Shown here: positions 35,158 through 44,432 of the stretch, piece by piece
Layout of the letters: the number at the start of each line of letters is the position of its first letter
Position numbering within the stretch: the first letter of the stretch is position 1
Assembly (NCBI GenBank): GCA_035630295.1
Contig: DASQKY010000051.1
Location: 104,994 to 168,993, forward strand
Length of the DNA: 64,000 bases
Reading direction: 5' to 3'
From: Acidimicrobiales bacterium
GTDB taxonomy: Bacteria > Actinomycetota > Acidimicrobiia > Acidimicrobiales > Iamiaceae
Position numbers and translations under genes: made by a program
Notes under the pieces: model-generated
Seen by the model: the letters and a program-made list of their open reading frames with translations, nothing else
The model's database searches: none
Told to the model about the DNA's origin: nothing

Positions 35158-35542
35158 TCGACCAGAGCGCGTCGACGAAGCGTTGGTCCTCGTCGAACAG
35201 CCAGCACTCCCGCAGGCGGGCGTCCTCCACGCGGAACACCAGCACCCGTTGCACCACCCGGCCGGGCTCGTCGCCGGCGACGCCCAGCCGCTCCTCGACC
35301 ACCAGGGCGCTGCGCTCGGCCCCGACCAACACGTCGACCACCCTCTCCAGCACTCGGGCCGAGCGCGCCGTGGCCTGGGCCAACGCCGTCACCGCGGCCT
35401 CGAAGCCGACGTGGTCGCCGGCCAACGGGCTGGAGCCGAAGTAGTGGATGACCAGGTCCGGGTGGTAGCAGGCCAGCACCCCGTCGAGGTCGCCGTCCTG
35501 CCACGCCCGGGCGTAGCGGTGGAGGACGGTCTCCTCCGGCAT
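35150..35542 (-). CDS. SnoaL/NTF2-like protein
   Basis: A 130-residue cone-fold (NTF2-like) protein: helix LHRYARAWQDGDLDGVLACYHPDLVIHYFG, then alternating strands ending RLRECWLFDEDQRFVDALW, as in SnoaL-like hydrolases/isomerases. Function not assignable. Its ATG overlaps the phosphoglucomutase stop (ATGA), so it is translated with that gene. Confidence 0.78.
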   Translation of the reverse strand: MPEETVLHRYARAWQDGDLDGVLACYHPDLVIHYFGSSPLAGDHVGFEAAVTALAQATARSARVLERVVDVLVGAERSALVVEERLGVAGDEPGRVVQRVLVFRVEDARLRECWLFDEDQRFVDALWSTT

Positions 35543-37293
35543 CAGTCGAGGCCCAGGGCGGGCGGCAGAGCGGCCAGCAAGGTGGCCAGGCCCTCGTCAG
35601 CCCGGGCCCGGGCCCCGGCCAGGTCGCCGTCGCTGACTGGCTCCACGACCTCCACGTAGCACTTGAGCCGGGGCTCGGTGCCGCTGGGCCGGACCACGAC
35701 CCGGGCCCCTTCCAGGGCCAGGCCCACCACATCGGCCGGCGGGAGGGTGGGTCGGGGTGTGCCGTCCAGGAGGTCGGCCACGCCGGCCACCCGCCGCCCG
35801 GCCAGCGCGACCGGGGGTGAGGACCGCAGCCGGGCCATGGCCCCGGCGATGCGGGCCGCCCCCTCGGCCCCCTCCAGGAGCGCCGTCCACCGGCCGGTGG
35901 CGTGCACGCCGAAGCCTCGGGCCAGCTCGTCCAGCCGGTCGAGGACGGTGACGCCCCCGCTGGCCAGGTCGCTCACCATCTCGGCCGCCAGGAGCAGGGC
36001 TCCGATGCCGTCCTTGTCCTGGACCAGGTCGCCCACGCAGTACCCCAGGGCCTCCTCGTAGCCGAAGGCCAGCCGCCGTCCGGGGCCGGGTGAGCGCACG
36101 ATCCACTTGAAGCCGGTGAGGGTCTCGGCGTACGGCACGCCGGCGTCCACCGCCAGGGCCCGGAGGAGGGTGGAGGACACGATGGTGGTGGCGAACACGC
36201 CCTCGGGGGGCAGGCCGCCCCGGCGCACCAGGTGGTCGGCCAGCAGCCACCCCAGCTCGTCGCCGGAGAGGACCCGCCAGGCCACCTGGTCCCGCACCGC
36301 CCCCCGCTCGGGGTCGTGGACGGCCATGGCCAGCCGGTCGCCGTCGGGGTCGTTGGCCAGGGCGACATCCGCGCCGGCCCAGGCCGCCTGGCCCCGCAGC
36401 TTGTCCAGGACCCCGGGCTCCTCGGGGTTCGGGGAGGGGACGGTCGGGAAGTCGGGGACCGGCTCGGCCTGCTCGGGCACCTCGTGGAGGGTCACGAAGC
36501 CGGTCATCCGGCAGGCCCGCCGCACCGTCGCCCCGGCCACGCCGTGGAGCGGGGTGTAGGCCACCTGCACCGGCGCCTGGTCGCCACGGCCCCGCAGCAC
36601 GGTGGCCAGCAGCTCGGTCAGGTACTCGTCGACGATGTCGAGGCTGACCCGCTGGATCAGGGGGTTGGCCGCGCCGCTGAGCGGGACCTGGGACAGGGGG
36701 CCGGCCGCCTCCATGTGGGCCACGATGGCGGAGGCCTGGTCCACGTCCACCTGGCGCCCCTCGCCGTCGTACACCTTGTAGCCGTTGTCGGTGGCCGGGT
36801 TGTGGCTGGCCGTCACCATGATGCCGGCGGCCGCCCCCAGGTGGCGGACGGCGTAGGCCAGCACCGGCGTGGGCACCAGGTCGGGGAGGACGTGGACGGC
36901 CAGGCCGTGCCCGGCCAGGACCTCGACGGCCTCGGTCTCGAACACCTCGCTGCCGTAGCGGGCGTCTCGCCCGATGACCACCCCGCCCCGGGGATCGCCG
37001 GCGCCGCCGGCCAGGACCCAGCCGGCCACGCCGGCCGTGGCCCGGCGGACCACGGCCCGGTTCATGCGGTTGGGCCCGGGACCCAACGGGCCCCGCAGGC
37101 CGGCCGTGCCGAAGGCCAGGGCGGTGCGGAACAGCTCCCGCAGCTCCGCCGCGGCCTCCTCCTCGCCGTCCTCGACCCGGTAGACCAGGAGCTGGAGGGT
37201 GCGGGCGTCGGAGGGCTTCGGGTCCTCGGCCACCCAGGTCCGCACCCGGGCCAGCAGGGCGTCGAGCTCGGGGTTCCCGGTGATCGGTCCCAT
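35542..37293 (-). CDS. Phospho-sugar mutase (phosphoglucomutase/phosphomannomutase)
   Basis: A 583-residue alpha-D-phosphohexomutase. The phosphoserine loop is TASHNPATDNGYKVY (about residue 155), the metal loop is NDPDGDRLA (about 315), the sugar loop is GYEEALGY (about 410), and the C-terminal phosphate site is VVRPSGTEPRLK (about 540). It interconverts hexose-1-P and hexose-6-P, feeding glycogen, trehalose or cell-wall precursors. Start ATG 37293; GTG 37299 is two codons earlier. It lies downstream of the PfkB kinase gene and upstream of the SnoaL-like gene in one operon. Confidence 0.92.
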   Translation of the reverse strand: MGPITGNPELDALLARVRTWVAEDPKPSDARTLQLLVYRVEDGEEEAAAELRELFRTALAFGTAGLRGPLGPGPNRMNRAVVRRATAGVAGWVLAGGAGDPRGGVVIGRDARYGSEVFETEAVEVLAGHGLAVHVLPDLVPTPVLAYAVRHLGAAAGIMVTASHNPATDNGYKVYDGEGRQVDVDQASAIVAHMEAAGPLSQVPLSGAANPLIQRVSLDIVDEYLTELLATVLRGRGDQAPVQVAYTPLHGVAGATVRRACRMTGFVTLHEVPEQAEPVPDFPTVPSPNPEEPGVLDKLRGQAAWAGADVALANDPDGDRLAMAVHDPERGAVRDQVAWRVLSGDELGWLLADHLVRRGGLPPEGVFATTIVSSTLLRALAVDAGVPYAETLTGFKWIVRSPGPGRRLAFGYEEALGYCVGDLVQDKDGIGALLLAAEMVSDLASGGVTVLDRLDELARGFGVHATGRWTALLEGAEGAARIAGAMARLRSSPPVALAGRRVAGVADLLDGTPRPTLPPADVVGLALEGARVVVRPSGTEPRLKCYVEVVEPVSDGDLAGARARADEGLATLLAALPPALGLD

Positions 37294-37307
37294 CGACACG
37301 CCGCCGA

Positions 37308-38300
37308 TCAGGCGTCGACCAGGTGGAGGAGCTGGGCCAGCGACAGGCCGGGCCGGGCGCCGGTGTGGCCGAGGACGGCGGCGGCGGCCACCGAGCCCAG
37401 CCGCCCGCACCGATCCAGGCCCATGCCCTGGGTGTAGCCGTAGAGGAAGCCGGAGGCGTAGAGGTCGCCGGCGCCGGTGGTGTCGACCCGCTTGGGCACC
37501 TCGTGGGCGGCGACGTGGTGGGTGGTGTCGCCGGCCACCACCACCGAGCCGTGGCGGCCCTTGGTGACGCAGGCGATCTTGCACCGGCCCCGGACCTTGG
37601 CCACCGCGTCCTCGACGTCGTCGACCTGGTAGAGCCGGGTGATCTCGTCGGTGTTGGCGAAGAGGATGTCGACCCCGCCGTCGATGAGGGCCAGGAAATC
37701 GTCGCGGTGGCGCTCGACGCAGAAGCCGTCGGACAGGGTGAGGGCCACCTCGCGCCCGGCCTCGTGGGCCGCCGCGGTGGCCACCCGGTAGGCGGCCTTG
37801 GCGTCGTCGCGGTCGAACAGGTAGCCCTCCAGGAACGTGACCTGCGAGTCCCGGACCAGGTCGAGGTCGACGTGGTCGGGGCCGAGCAGCGACGACGCCC
37901 CGAGGTAGGTGCTCATGGTGCGCTGGGCGTCGGGGGTGACGACGATGAGGCACCGCCCGGTGGCCGGGCCGCTGGTGGCCCGGGGCGAGGTGAAGGCCAC
38001 ATCCAGCGAGGACAGGTCGTGGGCGAACACGGTGCCCAGCTCGTCGTCGTGGACCCGGCCGATGTAGGCGGCCCGGCCGCCGAAGGAGGCCACGCCGACC
38101 AGGGTGTTGGCCGCCGAACCCCCGGACATCTCGGTCCGGTGGGCCATGGCCCGGTACAGCTCCTCGACCCGGTCGTCCTCGACCAGGGCCATGGAGCCCT
38201 TGGTCAGGTCGTGGGTGTCGAGGAAGGCGTCGTCCTCGTGGCTGAGGACGTCGACCAGGGCGTTGCCGATGCCGACGACGTCGTAGGAGGGCGTGGTCAC
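37308..38300 (-). CDS. PfkB-family kinase, probable adenosine kinase
   Basis: A 330-residue ribokinase-fold sugar/nucleoside kinase. The N-terminal motif is EMSGGSAANTLVGVASFGG (about residue 58) and the C-terminal active-site motif is VDTTGAGDLYASGF (about 280, catalytic Asp). The closest overall pattern is bacterial adenosine kinase-like PfkB proteins, fitting the adjacent adenosine deaminase, but fructokinase or ribokinase activity cannot be excluded. GTG 38300 is leaderless, eight bases after TAGGGT. Confidence 0.88.
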   Translation of the reverse strand: MTTPSYDVVGIGNALVDVLSHEDDAFLDTHDLTKGSMALVEDDRVEELYRAMAHRTEMSGGSAANTLVGVASFGGRAAYIGRVHDDELGTVFAHDLSSLDVAFTSPRATSGPATGRCLIVVTPDAQRTMSTYLGASSLLGPDHVDLDLVRDSQVTFLEGYLFDRDDAKAAYRVATAAAHEAGREVALTLSDGFCVERHRDDFLALIDGGVDILFANTDEITRLYQVDDVEDAVAKVRGRCKIACVTKGRHGSVVVAGDTTHHVAAHEVPKRVDTTGAGDLYASGFLYGYTQGMGLDRCGRLGSVAAAAVLGHTGARPGLSLAQLLHLVDA

Positions 38301-38308
38301 GGGCCGCG

Positions 38309-38314
38309 ACCCTA
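38309..38314 (-). promoter_or_regulatory. -10 element TAGGGT (leaderless PfkB kinase)
   Basis: TAGGGT on the minus strand ends eight bases before GTG 38300. Confidence 0.5.
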
Positions 38315-38399
38315 CCGGGGCCCGCGGCCCGACCCGGACCGCGCCGCCCGGGAGGCCGGCCCCGGCCCGTCGGCCCCCCGCACCGGCGACCCGGCCCGG

Positions 38400-38405
38400 T
38401 ACTGT
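38400..38405 (+). promoter_or_regulatory. -10 element TACTGT of DUF4214-hydrolase gene
   Basis: TACTGT, giving a leader of about 28 bases that contains AGGAGGAG (38426-38433) before ATG 38440. Confidence 0.4.
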
Positions 38406-38439
38406 GACCAGCGCAACAGCCCGGCAGGAGGAGCTGCGC

Positions 38440-41139
38440 ATGTCCCCCACCCCCCCGGCCCCCCGTGCCCCGGGACGGCCCGGCGCCCACCGGCGCCTCG
38501 CCGTCGCCGCCTCCCTGCTGGCCGTCCTGGCCGGCCTGGGCGTGGCCCCGGCGCCCGCCCCCGCCGGGCCCACCTCCCCGGTGCCCGCCTCCGTCGTACC
38601 CGCCGCCGCCGGGGCCCCCGGGCCCGGGTTCGGTGCCCCCGGCACGCCGGCCCGCCCGGGCTCGGAGCGCTACGTCCGCGACGCCTACGCCTCGGTGCTG
38701 GGCCGGGGCATCGACGAGCCCGGCCTGGCCTACTGGGGTGGCCGCCTCGACGGCGGGACCAGCCGGGCCACCTTCGCCAAGCTGCTGGTCCTCTCGCCCG
38801 AGTCGCTGCGGCGCCAGCTCCGGGCCCTCTACGAGGACGTGGGCATCACCCCCGGCCCCACCGACATCGGGACCGACGCCGAGGCCCTCCGCACCGGGGC
38901 CACCTCCCTGGAGGGGGTCCTGGTGCGCCTGCTCTCCACCGCCGAGTTCTCCGAGGGCCCCGGCGGGGGGACCCCCGAGGGCTTCGTGGCCGCCCTCTAC
39001 GAGCGGGTCCTGGACCGGCCGGCCGAGCCGGCCGGCGCCGCCTACTGGGTGGGGCGCCTGGAGGCCGGGGCGTCCCGGTCCACCGTGGCCCGGGGCTTCG
39101 TGCTCTCGACCGACCGGCTCCGCACGGTGGTGGCCGCCGCCTACGACCAGGTCCTGGGGCGCACCACCGACGTGCCGGGCCGCGACTACTGGGTGGCCCG
39201 CATGGTGCGGGGCACCGGGCTCCTCGACCTGTTGCGGTACCTGCTCGACAGCGCCGAGGCGTGGTCCATGGGCTGCAGCCTGCTCGACGCCGGCCACTGC
39301 CTCCTGCCCTTCCCCAACGACCAGATGACCGTCCCCGACCCGTCGACCGACACCGGCCGCCGGGTGGTCCTCAAGTCGCCCTGGGTGCCCGCGCCGGTGG
39401 GCGGGCCCGCCTTCGACCCCTCCGAGTGGAACCGCCAGGACGGGTTCAGCCCGGGCTCGGCCATCATGGTCTCCAGCCGCGGCATCGACCCGGGGCAGTC
39501 GGGCCTGGCCCCCCTCACCGACATCGGGGCGTCGCTGGACCCCGACGCCCCCCTGGTGCTGGTCGACCTCGACACCGGCCAGCGCTGGCCCTACTGGGCC
39601 GAGCTGGACAGCAACGCCCCGGCCGGTCCCCAGCGCGCCCTGGTCGTCCGGCCCGCCCGCAACCTCCTCGACGGCCACACCTACGCGGTGGGCATCGGCC
39701 CCGTGCGGACCGCCTCGGGGGCGGCCGTCACCGCCCCGGCGGGGTTCCGGGTGTTCCGCGACCAGTTGCCCAGCGGCAGCCGCCGGGTCAACGAGCAGCG
39801 GGAGCCCACCGAGGCGGCCATCGACGCCGTGGTCGAGGCCGGCCTGGACCGCTCCACCCTCCACCTGGCCTGGACCTTCACCGTGGCCAGCACCCGCAAC
39901 CTGGCCGAGCGCATCGTCCACATGCGCGACGAGACCCTGGGTGGCCCCGCCGGCCAGGTGGCCCCCGACTTCACCGTGACCGCGGTGGCACAGGGCGGCG
40001 ACCAGACCACCCGGGTCGAGGGCACCTTCCAGGTGCCGCTGTACCTGACCGGCACCGGCGCCCCGGGCAGCCGCCTGCGCCTGGGCCCCGACCACCTGCC
40101 CGAGCCCCGGGGCACCGTCACCGCCCCCTTCGTGTGCACCGTGCCCGACTCGGCCCGCACCACGCCGGCCCGGGCCGGGCTCTACGGCCACGGCCTGCTG
40201 GGCAACGGCAGCCAGGCCAACTCGGGGTCGGTCCGGCCCCTGGCCCGGGAGCACAACATGGTGTTCTGCGGCACCGACTGGGCGGGCATGTCCGACTCGG
40301 ACATCGGCAACGTGCTGGAGATCCTGTCCGACCTGTCGCAGTTCCCGGAGATGGCGGACCGGATGCAGCAGGGCTTCCTCAACTTCATGGTCCTGGGCCG
40401 GCTCATGACCCTGCCCGACGGCCTGGTCACCCACCCCGCCTTCCAGCGCCCCGGGGGGGCACCGGCCATCGACGGCGGCGACCTCACCTACTACGGCCTG
40501 AGCCAGGGCGGGATCATGGGCGGGGCCCTGGTGGCCACCAGCCCCGACATCACCCGCGGGGTGCTGGGCGTGCCGGGCATGAACTACAGCACCCTGCTGG
40601 AGCGCAGCGTCGACTTCGACCTGTTCTTCACCTTCCTGGCCCCCGAGTACCCCAGCGCCCTGGACCGCATCCTCATGATCTCGGTGATCCAGATGCTGTG
40701 GGACCGGGGCGAGGCCAACGGCTACGCCAACCACATGACCGCCGATCCCCTGCCCGGCACCCCCACCCACGAGGTGCTGCTCCAGGTGGCCTTCGGCGAC
40801 CACCAGGTCACCCAGTACGCGGCCGAGGTCATGGCCCGGACCTACGGGGCGGCCACCAACGACCCGCCGTTGGCCCCCGGCCGCCTGCCGGACGTCGCCC
40901 CCCTGTGGGACATCGACCGCATCGGCGCCTACCCCTACGCCGGGTCGGCCATCGTGTACTGGGACAGCGGCACCCCGGCACCGCCCGTGGCCAACCAGCC
41001 CAACCGCGCCGGTGAGGACCCCCACGGCGACCCCCGCTCCGACCCCGACGCCCGCGACCAGATCAGCGCCTTCCTCCAGCCCGACGGCCCGGTCGTCGAC
41101 GTGTGCGGGGGCGGCCCCTGCGTGGCCGACGGCACGTAA
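38440..41139 (+). CDS. Secreted DUF4214 / alpha-beta-hydrolase fusion protein
   Basis: An 899-residue protein. A signal peptide (LAVAASLLAVLAGLGVAPAPAPAG) is followed by three DUF4214-like repeats (residues about 70-130, 185-225, 230-280), each with a YxxVLGR...G..YW core. A long hydrolase-like region follows, with LYGHGLLGNGSQ (about 585) and the nucleophile elbow GLSQGGIMGG (about 687). DUF4214 occurs in exported and surface proteins of marine and soil bacteria; here it may attach a lipase or esterase to the cell surface or polysaccharide. AGGAGGAG lies six bases before the ATG. The specific reaction is unknown. Confidence 0.8.
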   Translation: MSPTPPAPRAPGRPGAHRRLAVAASLLAVLAGLGVAPAPAPAGPTSPVPASVVPAAAGAPGPGFGAPGTPARPGSERYVRDAYASVLGRGIDEPGLAYWGGRLDGGTSRATFAKLLVLSPESLRRQLRALYEDVGITPGPTDIGTDAEALRTGATSLEGVLVRLLSTAEFSEGPGGGTPEGFVAALYERVLDRPAEPAGAAYWVGRLEAGASRSTVARGFVLSTDRLRTVVAAAYDQVLGRTTDVPGRDYWVARMVRGTGLLDLLRYLLDSAEAWSMGCSLLDAGHCLLPFPNDQMTVPDPSTDTGRRVVLKSPWVPAPVGGPAFDPSEWNRQDGFSPGSAIMVSSRGIDPGQSGLAPLTDIGASLDPDAPLVLVDLDTGQRWPYWAELDSNAPAGPQRALVVRPARNLLDGHTYAVGIGPVRTASGAAVTAPAGFRVFRDQLPSGSRRVNEQREPTEAAIDAVVEAGLDRSTLHLAWTFTVASTRNLAERIVHMRDETLGGPAGQVAPDFTVTAVAQGGDQTTRVEGTFQVPLYLTGTGAPGSRLRLGPDHLPEPRGTVTAPFVCTVPDSARTTPARAGLYGHGLLGNGSQANSGSVRPLAREHNMVFCGTDWAGMSDSDIGNVLEILSDLSQFPEMADRMQQGFLNFMVLGRLMTLPDGLVTHPAFQRPGGAPAIDGGDLTYYGLSQGGIMGGALVATSPDITRGVLGVPGMNYSTLLERSVDFDLFFTFLAPEYPSALDRILMISVIQMLWDRGEANGYANHMTADPLPGTPTHEVLLQVAFGDHQVTQYAAEVMARTYGAATNDPPLAPGRLPDVAPLWDIDRIGAYPYAGSAIVYWDSGTPAPPVANQPNRAGEDPHGDPRSDPDARDQISAFLQPDGPVVDVCGGGPCVADGT

Positions 41140-41142
41140 CCG

Positions 41143-42687
41143 CTACTCGCTGCTCTGGACCACGTAGTCGTCGATGAGGGGCGGGCCGCCCTCGGAGCCG
41201 GGCACGAAGGTCAGGGTCACCGTCTCGGTGGTGCGCACCCCGTCGGTGCGCACGTAGCGCAGGGTCAGCTCGGCCCGGGCGGCGTCGGCCTCGATCCGGG
41301 GCCGGCCCCGGACCTCGACCGAGGCGATGGTCTCGGTCCAGTAGGCGACGTAGCCCTCGTAGGTCTGCTCGGCCTGGAAGCGCGGCGACAGGCGGCTCCA
41401 CGACGCCTCGAGGTCCCCGGCCCGCACCAACTGGTAGTAGCGGTCGACGGCGTCGCGGTAGGCGGCCTCGCCGGCCGGGGCGGTGGCCCCGGGGTCGGGC
41501 TCCGGGTCGGATCCCGGAGGTTCGGTCCCCTCGGGCACCGACAGCTCGGCCCGGGGCTCGGTGGATCCCGGGGCCGCCGTGCCCTCCGGGGCCTCGGTGC
41601 CGGGGGGGCTGGCGGGGGCGCCCTCGGTGGTGCCGGCCACCGTGGCCGCCGCCGGCCCGGCCCGGCCCTCCCCGTCGTCGCGGGTGAGCAGCCAGCCGGC
41701 CCCGGCCAGGACCAGCAGCAGGGCCACCACGGCGACGGCCAGGACGCCCCGGCGGCCGGCCGGTGCCTCCGGCGGCGCGTCCGGTGGGGGGGCCAGGGGC
41801 CGGGTGGGGGCACCGTCGTCGGGCGGCGGGCCGGCGGCCAGGGCCTCCAGGGCCACGCCCAGCTCCTCGGCCGACGCCGGCCTGGCGTCGGGGTCCTTGG
41901 CCAGGCAGCGGTCCACCAGCTCGGCCAGGGCCGGGGGCACGCCCAGGGGCCGGAGGTCGGGCGGCGGCTGGGTGACCACCCGGCCGACCCGGCCCACCAG
42001 CGGCTCGCCGGGGAGGCCGGCGAAGGGCGCCTGCCCGGACAGGGCGGCGTGGAGGGTGGCCCCCAGGCCGTACACGTCGGCGGCCGGGGTGGACGGGCCG
42101 CCGGAGAGGATCTCGGGGGCGGCGTAGCCGATGGTGGCCTGCACCGACCCGGTGGCGGTGGTGGCGGCGTCGGCCAGGCGGGCGATGCCGAAGTCGCTGA
42201 GCTGGGGCTCGCCGTACTCGGAGAACAGCACGTTGGCCGGCTTCACGTCCCGGTGGAGCACCCCGGCGGCGTGGGCCGCGGCCAGCGCCCCGGCCAGGCG
42301 GGCCCCGATCCGGGCCGCCTCGGCCGGGGCCAGGGGGCCGTGCCGGGCGATCCGCTCGTGCAGGGAGCCGCCGGCGGCGTAGGGCATGAGCAGGTAGGGG
42401 TGGCCCGTGGCGGTGACCCCGGTCGAGAAGGCGCCGACGATGTTGGGGTGGTTGGAGAGTCGGCCCATGGCCGTGACCTCCCGCCGCCAGCGGTGGACGG
42501 CCCGCTCGTCCATGCCGGGGGCCAGCAGCACCTTGACGGCCACGTCGCGGCCCAGCTCGGGCTGGCGGGCCCGGTAGACGACGCCGAAGCCGCCCCGGCC
42601 GACCTCGACCAGGTCGGTCACGCCGGGCACCACCGGGGGGGCGAGGGCACCGCCGGGGTCGACGCCGGTCACGCGGGCCTCCGGCAC
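41143..42687 (-). CDS. Ser/Thr protein kinase with single TM and extracellular sensor
   Basis: A 514-residue PknB-like kinase. The catalytic domain covers residues 25-285 (VGRGGFGVVY, DVAVKVL, HRDVKPANV, SDFGIARL, GYAAPEIL). A Pro-rich juxtamembrane segment leads to one transmembrane helix (about 322-343, GVLAVAVVALLLVLAGAGWLL), a Thr/Pro/Glu linker, and an extracellular domain of about 110 residues that looks NTF2-like (AAYRDAVDRYYQLVRAGDLEASWSRLS). It probably senses a wall or solute signal. GTG 42687 is leaderless behind TACGGT. It is convergent, with three bases between, to the DUF4214 gene. Confidence 0.92.
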   Translation of the reverse strand: MPEARVTGVDPGGALAPPVVPGVTDLVEVGRGGFGVVYRARQPELGRDVAVKVLLAPGMDERAVHRWRREVTAMGRLSNHPNIVGAFSTGVTATGHPYLLMPYAAGGSLHERIARHGPLAPAEAARIGARLAGALAAAHAAGVLHRDVKPANVLFSEYGEPQLSDFGIARLADAATTATGSVQATIGYAAPEILSGGPSTPAADVYGLGATLHAALSGQAPFAGLPGEPLVGRVGRVVTQPPPDLRPLGVPPALAELVDRCLAKDPDARPASAEELGVALEALAAGPPPDDGAPTRPLAPPPDAPPEAPAGRRGVLAVAVVALLLVLAGAGWLLTRDDGEGRAGPAAATVAGTTEGAPASPPGTEAPEGTAAPGSTEPRAELSVPEGTEPPGSDPEPDPGATAPAGEAAYRDAVDRYYQLVRAGDLEASWSRLSPRFQAEQTYEGYVAYWTETIASVEVRGRPRIEADAARAELTLRYVRTDGVRTTETVTLTFVPGSEGGPPLIDDYVVQSSE

Positions 42688-42695
42688 ATGGGGGC

Positions 42696-42701
42696 ACCGT
42701 A
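42696..42701 (-). promoter_or_regulatory. -10 element TACGGT (leaderless kinase)
   Basis: TACGGT on the minus strand ends eight bases before GTG 42687. Confidence 0.5.
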
Positions 42702-42727
42702 CCCAGGCTGCCCCCGATCCCGCCCGG

Positions 42728-42733
42728 TAGGGT
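42728..42733 (+). promoter_or_regulatory. -10 element TAGGGT of OB-fold/thiolase operon
   Basis: TAGGGT, with transcription expected near 42740, giving a leader of about 30 bases with GGAGGA before ATG 42772. Confidence 0.45.
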
Positions 42734-42739
42734 CCGGAT

Positions 42740-42754
42740 CTGACGATCCGTCAG
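42740..42754. promoter_or_regulatory. Palindromic operator CTGAC-N5-GTCAG
   Basis: Perfect inverted repeat CTGAC GATCC GTCAG at the predicted transcription start of the thiolase operon. The same half-sites and spacing occur at 47791-47805 on the fadE30-like operon, implying a common repressor. Confidence 0.55.
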
Positions 42755-42771
42755 GTTCTCGGAGGACCGCC

Positions 42772-43224
42772 ATGCCCGCCCCCGCCCCCGTCCCGGCCCT
42801 CGGCGCCGACGGCTGGTTCACCACCGACCCGGAGCCGGCCCTGGTCGGCCACCGCTGCCCGGCCTGCGGCACCGTGGCCTTCCCCCGCCCGGCCCTGGGC
42901 TGCCCCAACCCGGCCTGCGCCTCCGACGACCTCGAACCCACCCCCCTGGCCCGGCGGGGCCGGATCTGGAGCTACACCGACGCCCGCTACCAGCCCCCGG
43001 CCCCCTACGTGGTGCCCGGATCGGAACACGAGCCGTTCTGCATCGCCGCCGTGGAGCTGGAGGCCGAGCGCCTGGTGGTCCTGGGCCAGGTCGTCCCCGG
43101 CGTCACCGTCGAGGACCTCCACGTCGGCCAGGAGGTCGAGCTGGTCGTCGTCCCCCTCTTCACCGACGACGAGGCCGTCCACCAGGTGTGGAAGTGGCAG
43201 CCGGTCACCGGGCCCGGCCGGTGA
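42772..43224 (+). CDS. Zn-ribbon/OB-fold (DUF35) acyl-CoA-associated protein
   Basis: A 150-residue protein with a rubredoxin-like zinc ribbon (CPACGTVAFP...CPNPAC, residues 29-53) and a C-terminal OB fold (GRIWSYTDARY onward). DUF35 proteins form complexes with SCP2-type thiolases or hydratases and bind acyl-CoA; its gene overlaps the thiolase gene as GTGA, so the two should form such a complex. GGAGGA precedes the ATG. The promoter carries the CTGAC-N5-GTCAG operator. Confidence 0.88.
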   Translation: MPAPAPVPALGADGWFTTDPEPALVGHRCPACGTVAFPRPALGCPNPACASDDLEPTPLARRGRIWSYTDARYQPPAPYVVPGSEHEPFCIAAVELEAERLVVLGQVVPGVTVEDLHVGQEVELVVVPLFTDDEAVHQVWKWQPVTGPGR

Positions 43225-44417
43225 GCGCCACCCCCCGGCCCGTGGCCGTGCTCGGCGTCGGCATGCACCCGTGGGGGAAGTGGGGCCGGAACTTCGTGGA
43301 GTACGGCCGCACCGCCGCTCGCCGGGCCCTGGCCGACGCCGGGGTGGAGTGGTCCGACATCGACTTCGTGGCCGGCGCCGACACCATGCGCAACGGCTAC
43401 CCGGGCTACGTCTCGGGCGCCACCTTCGCCCAGGCCCTGGGCTGGACCGGCAGCCGGGTGGCGTCGTGCTACGCGGCCTGCGCCTCGGGCTCGGTGGCCC
43501 TGGAGGCGGCCCGCACCCGCATCCTGGCCGGCCTCTCGGACCTGGCCCTGGTGGTGGGGGCCGACACCACCCCGAAGGGGTTCCTGGCCCCCAACGCCGG
43601 TGACCGGCCCGACGACCCCGACTGGCTCCGCTTCCGGCTCCTGGGTGCCTCCAACCCCGCCTACTTCGGCCTCTACGCCCGCCGCCGCATGGAGCTGTGG
43701 GGCGCCACCGACGAGGACTTCGCCCGGGTCAAGGTCAAGAACGCCCGCCACGGCGTGGCCAACCCGCAGGCCCGGTACCGCACGGAGGTCACCGTGGAGG
43801 AGGTGCTGGCCAGCCCGCTGGTGGCCAGCCCCCTGCGCCTGCTGGAGATCTGCGCCACCTCCGACGGGGCCGCGGCGGTGGTCCTGGCCTCGGAGGCCGC
43901 GGCCCGCCGCCTGGCCACCGACCCGGTGACGGTCCGGGCCGTGTCCACGGTGACGCCCACCTACCCCAACGTCGTCCCCGACCTGCCCGACATCGCCGCC
44001 GACTCGGCCCTGGCCGTGCCCGCCCCGGCCACCACGTTCAAGGCCTCCATCGCCGGGGCCTGCTACCAGGAGGCCGGCATCGGGCCCGAGGAGCTGTCCC
44101 TGGCCGAGGTCTACGACCTGTCCACGGCCATGGAGCTCGACTGGTACGAGGACATCGGCCTGTGCGGCCCGGGCCAGGCCGAGGGACTGCTGCGGGACGG
44201 CGCCACCGAGATCGGCGGCCACATCCCGGTCAACCCGTCCGGGGGGCTGGCCTGCTTCGGCGAGGCCGTCCCGGCCCAGGCCCTGGCCCAGGTGTGCGAG
44301 GTGACCTGGCAGCTCCGGGGCCAGGCCGGCGCCCGCCAGGTGGAGGGGGCCCGGGTCGGCATCACCGCCAACCAGGGCCTGTTCGGCCACGGCTCGTCGG
44401 TGCTGCTGGCCCGGTAG
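43221..44417 (+). CDS. SCP2-type thiolase / lipid-transfer-protein family
   Basis: A 398-residue thiolase-fold enzyme without the SCP2 domain. The nucleophile region is SCYAACASGSVALEAAR (about residue 85). The His loop is in the last third, with GGHIPVNPSGGLACFGEAVPA (about 330-350) and ANQGLFGHGSS near the end. Partner DUF35 protein upstream. Relatives carry out thiolytic or aldol cleavage of beta-keto or branched acyl-CoAs, including steroid side chains. The exact substrate is unknown, but the operator shared with the FadE30-IpdF operon suggests the same pathway. Confidence 0.87.
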   Translation: MSATPRPVAVLGVGMHPWGKWGRNFVEYGRTAARRALADAGVEWSDIDFVAGADTMRNGYPGYVSGATFAQALGWTGSRVASCYAACASGSVALEAARTRILAGLSDLALVVGADTTPKGFLAPNAGDRPDDPDWLRFRLLGASNPAYFGLYARRRMELWGATDEDFARVKVKNARHGVANPQARYRTEVTVEEVLASPLVASPLRLLEICATSDGAAAVVLASEAAARRLATDPVTVRAVSTVTPTYPNVVPDLPDIAADSALAVPAPATTFKASIAGACYQEAGIGPEELSLAEVYDLSTAMELDWYEDIGLCGPGQAEGLLRDGATEIGGHIPVNPSGGLACFGEAVPAQALAQVCEVTWQLRGQAGARQVEGARVGITANQGLFGHGSSVLLAR

Positions 44418-44432
44418 GTCAGTACAGCTAGA

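Noticed and set aside
35542-41025. An open minus-strand frame of over 1800 codons spanning several genes
   Set aside because: It only reads the phosphoglucomutase codons in its 3' part. The rest is Gly/Arg/Pro/His-rich translation opposite or out of frame with well-supported genes, an artefact of GC-rich third positions. Similar long antisense frames occur across most of the window.
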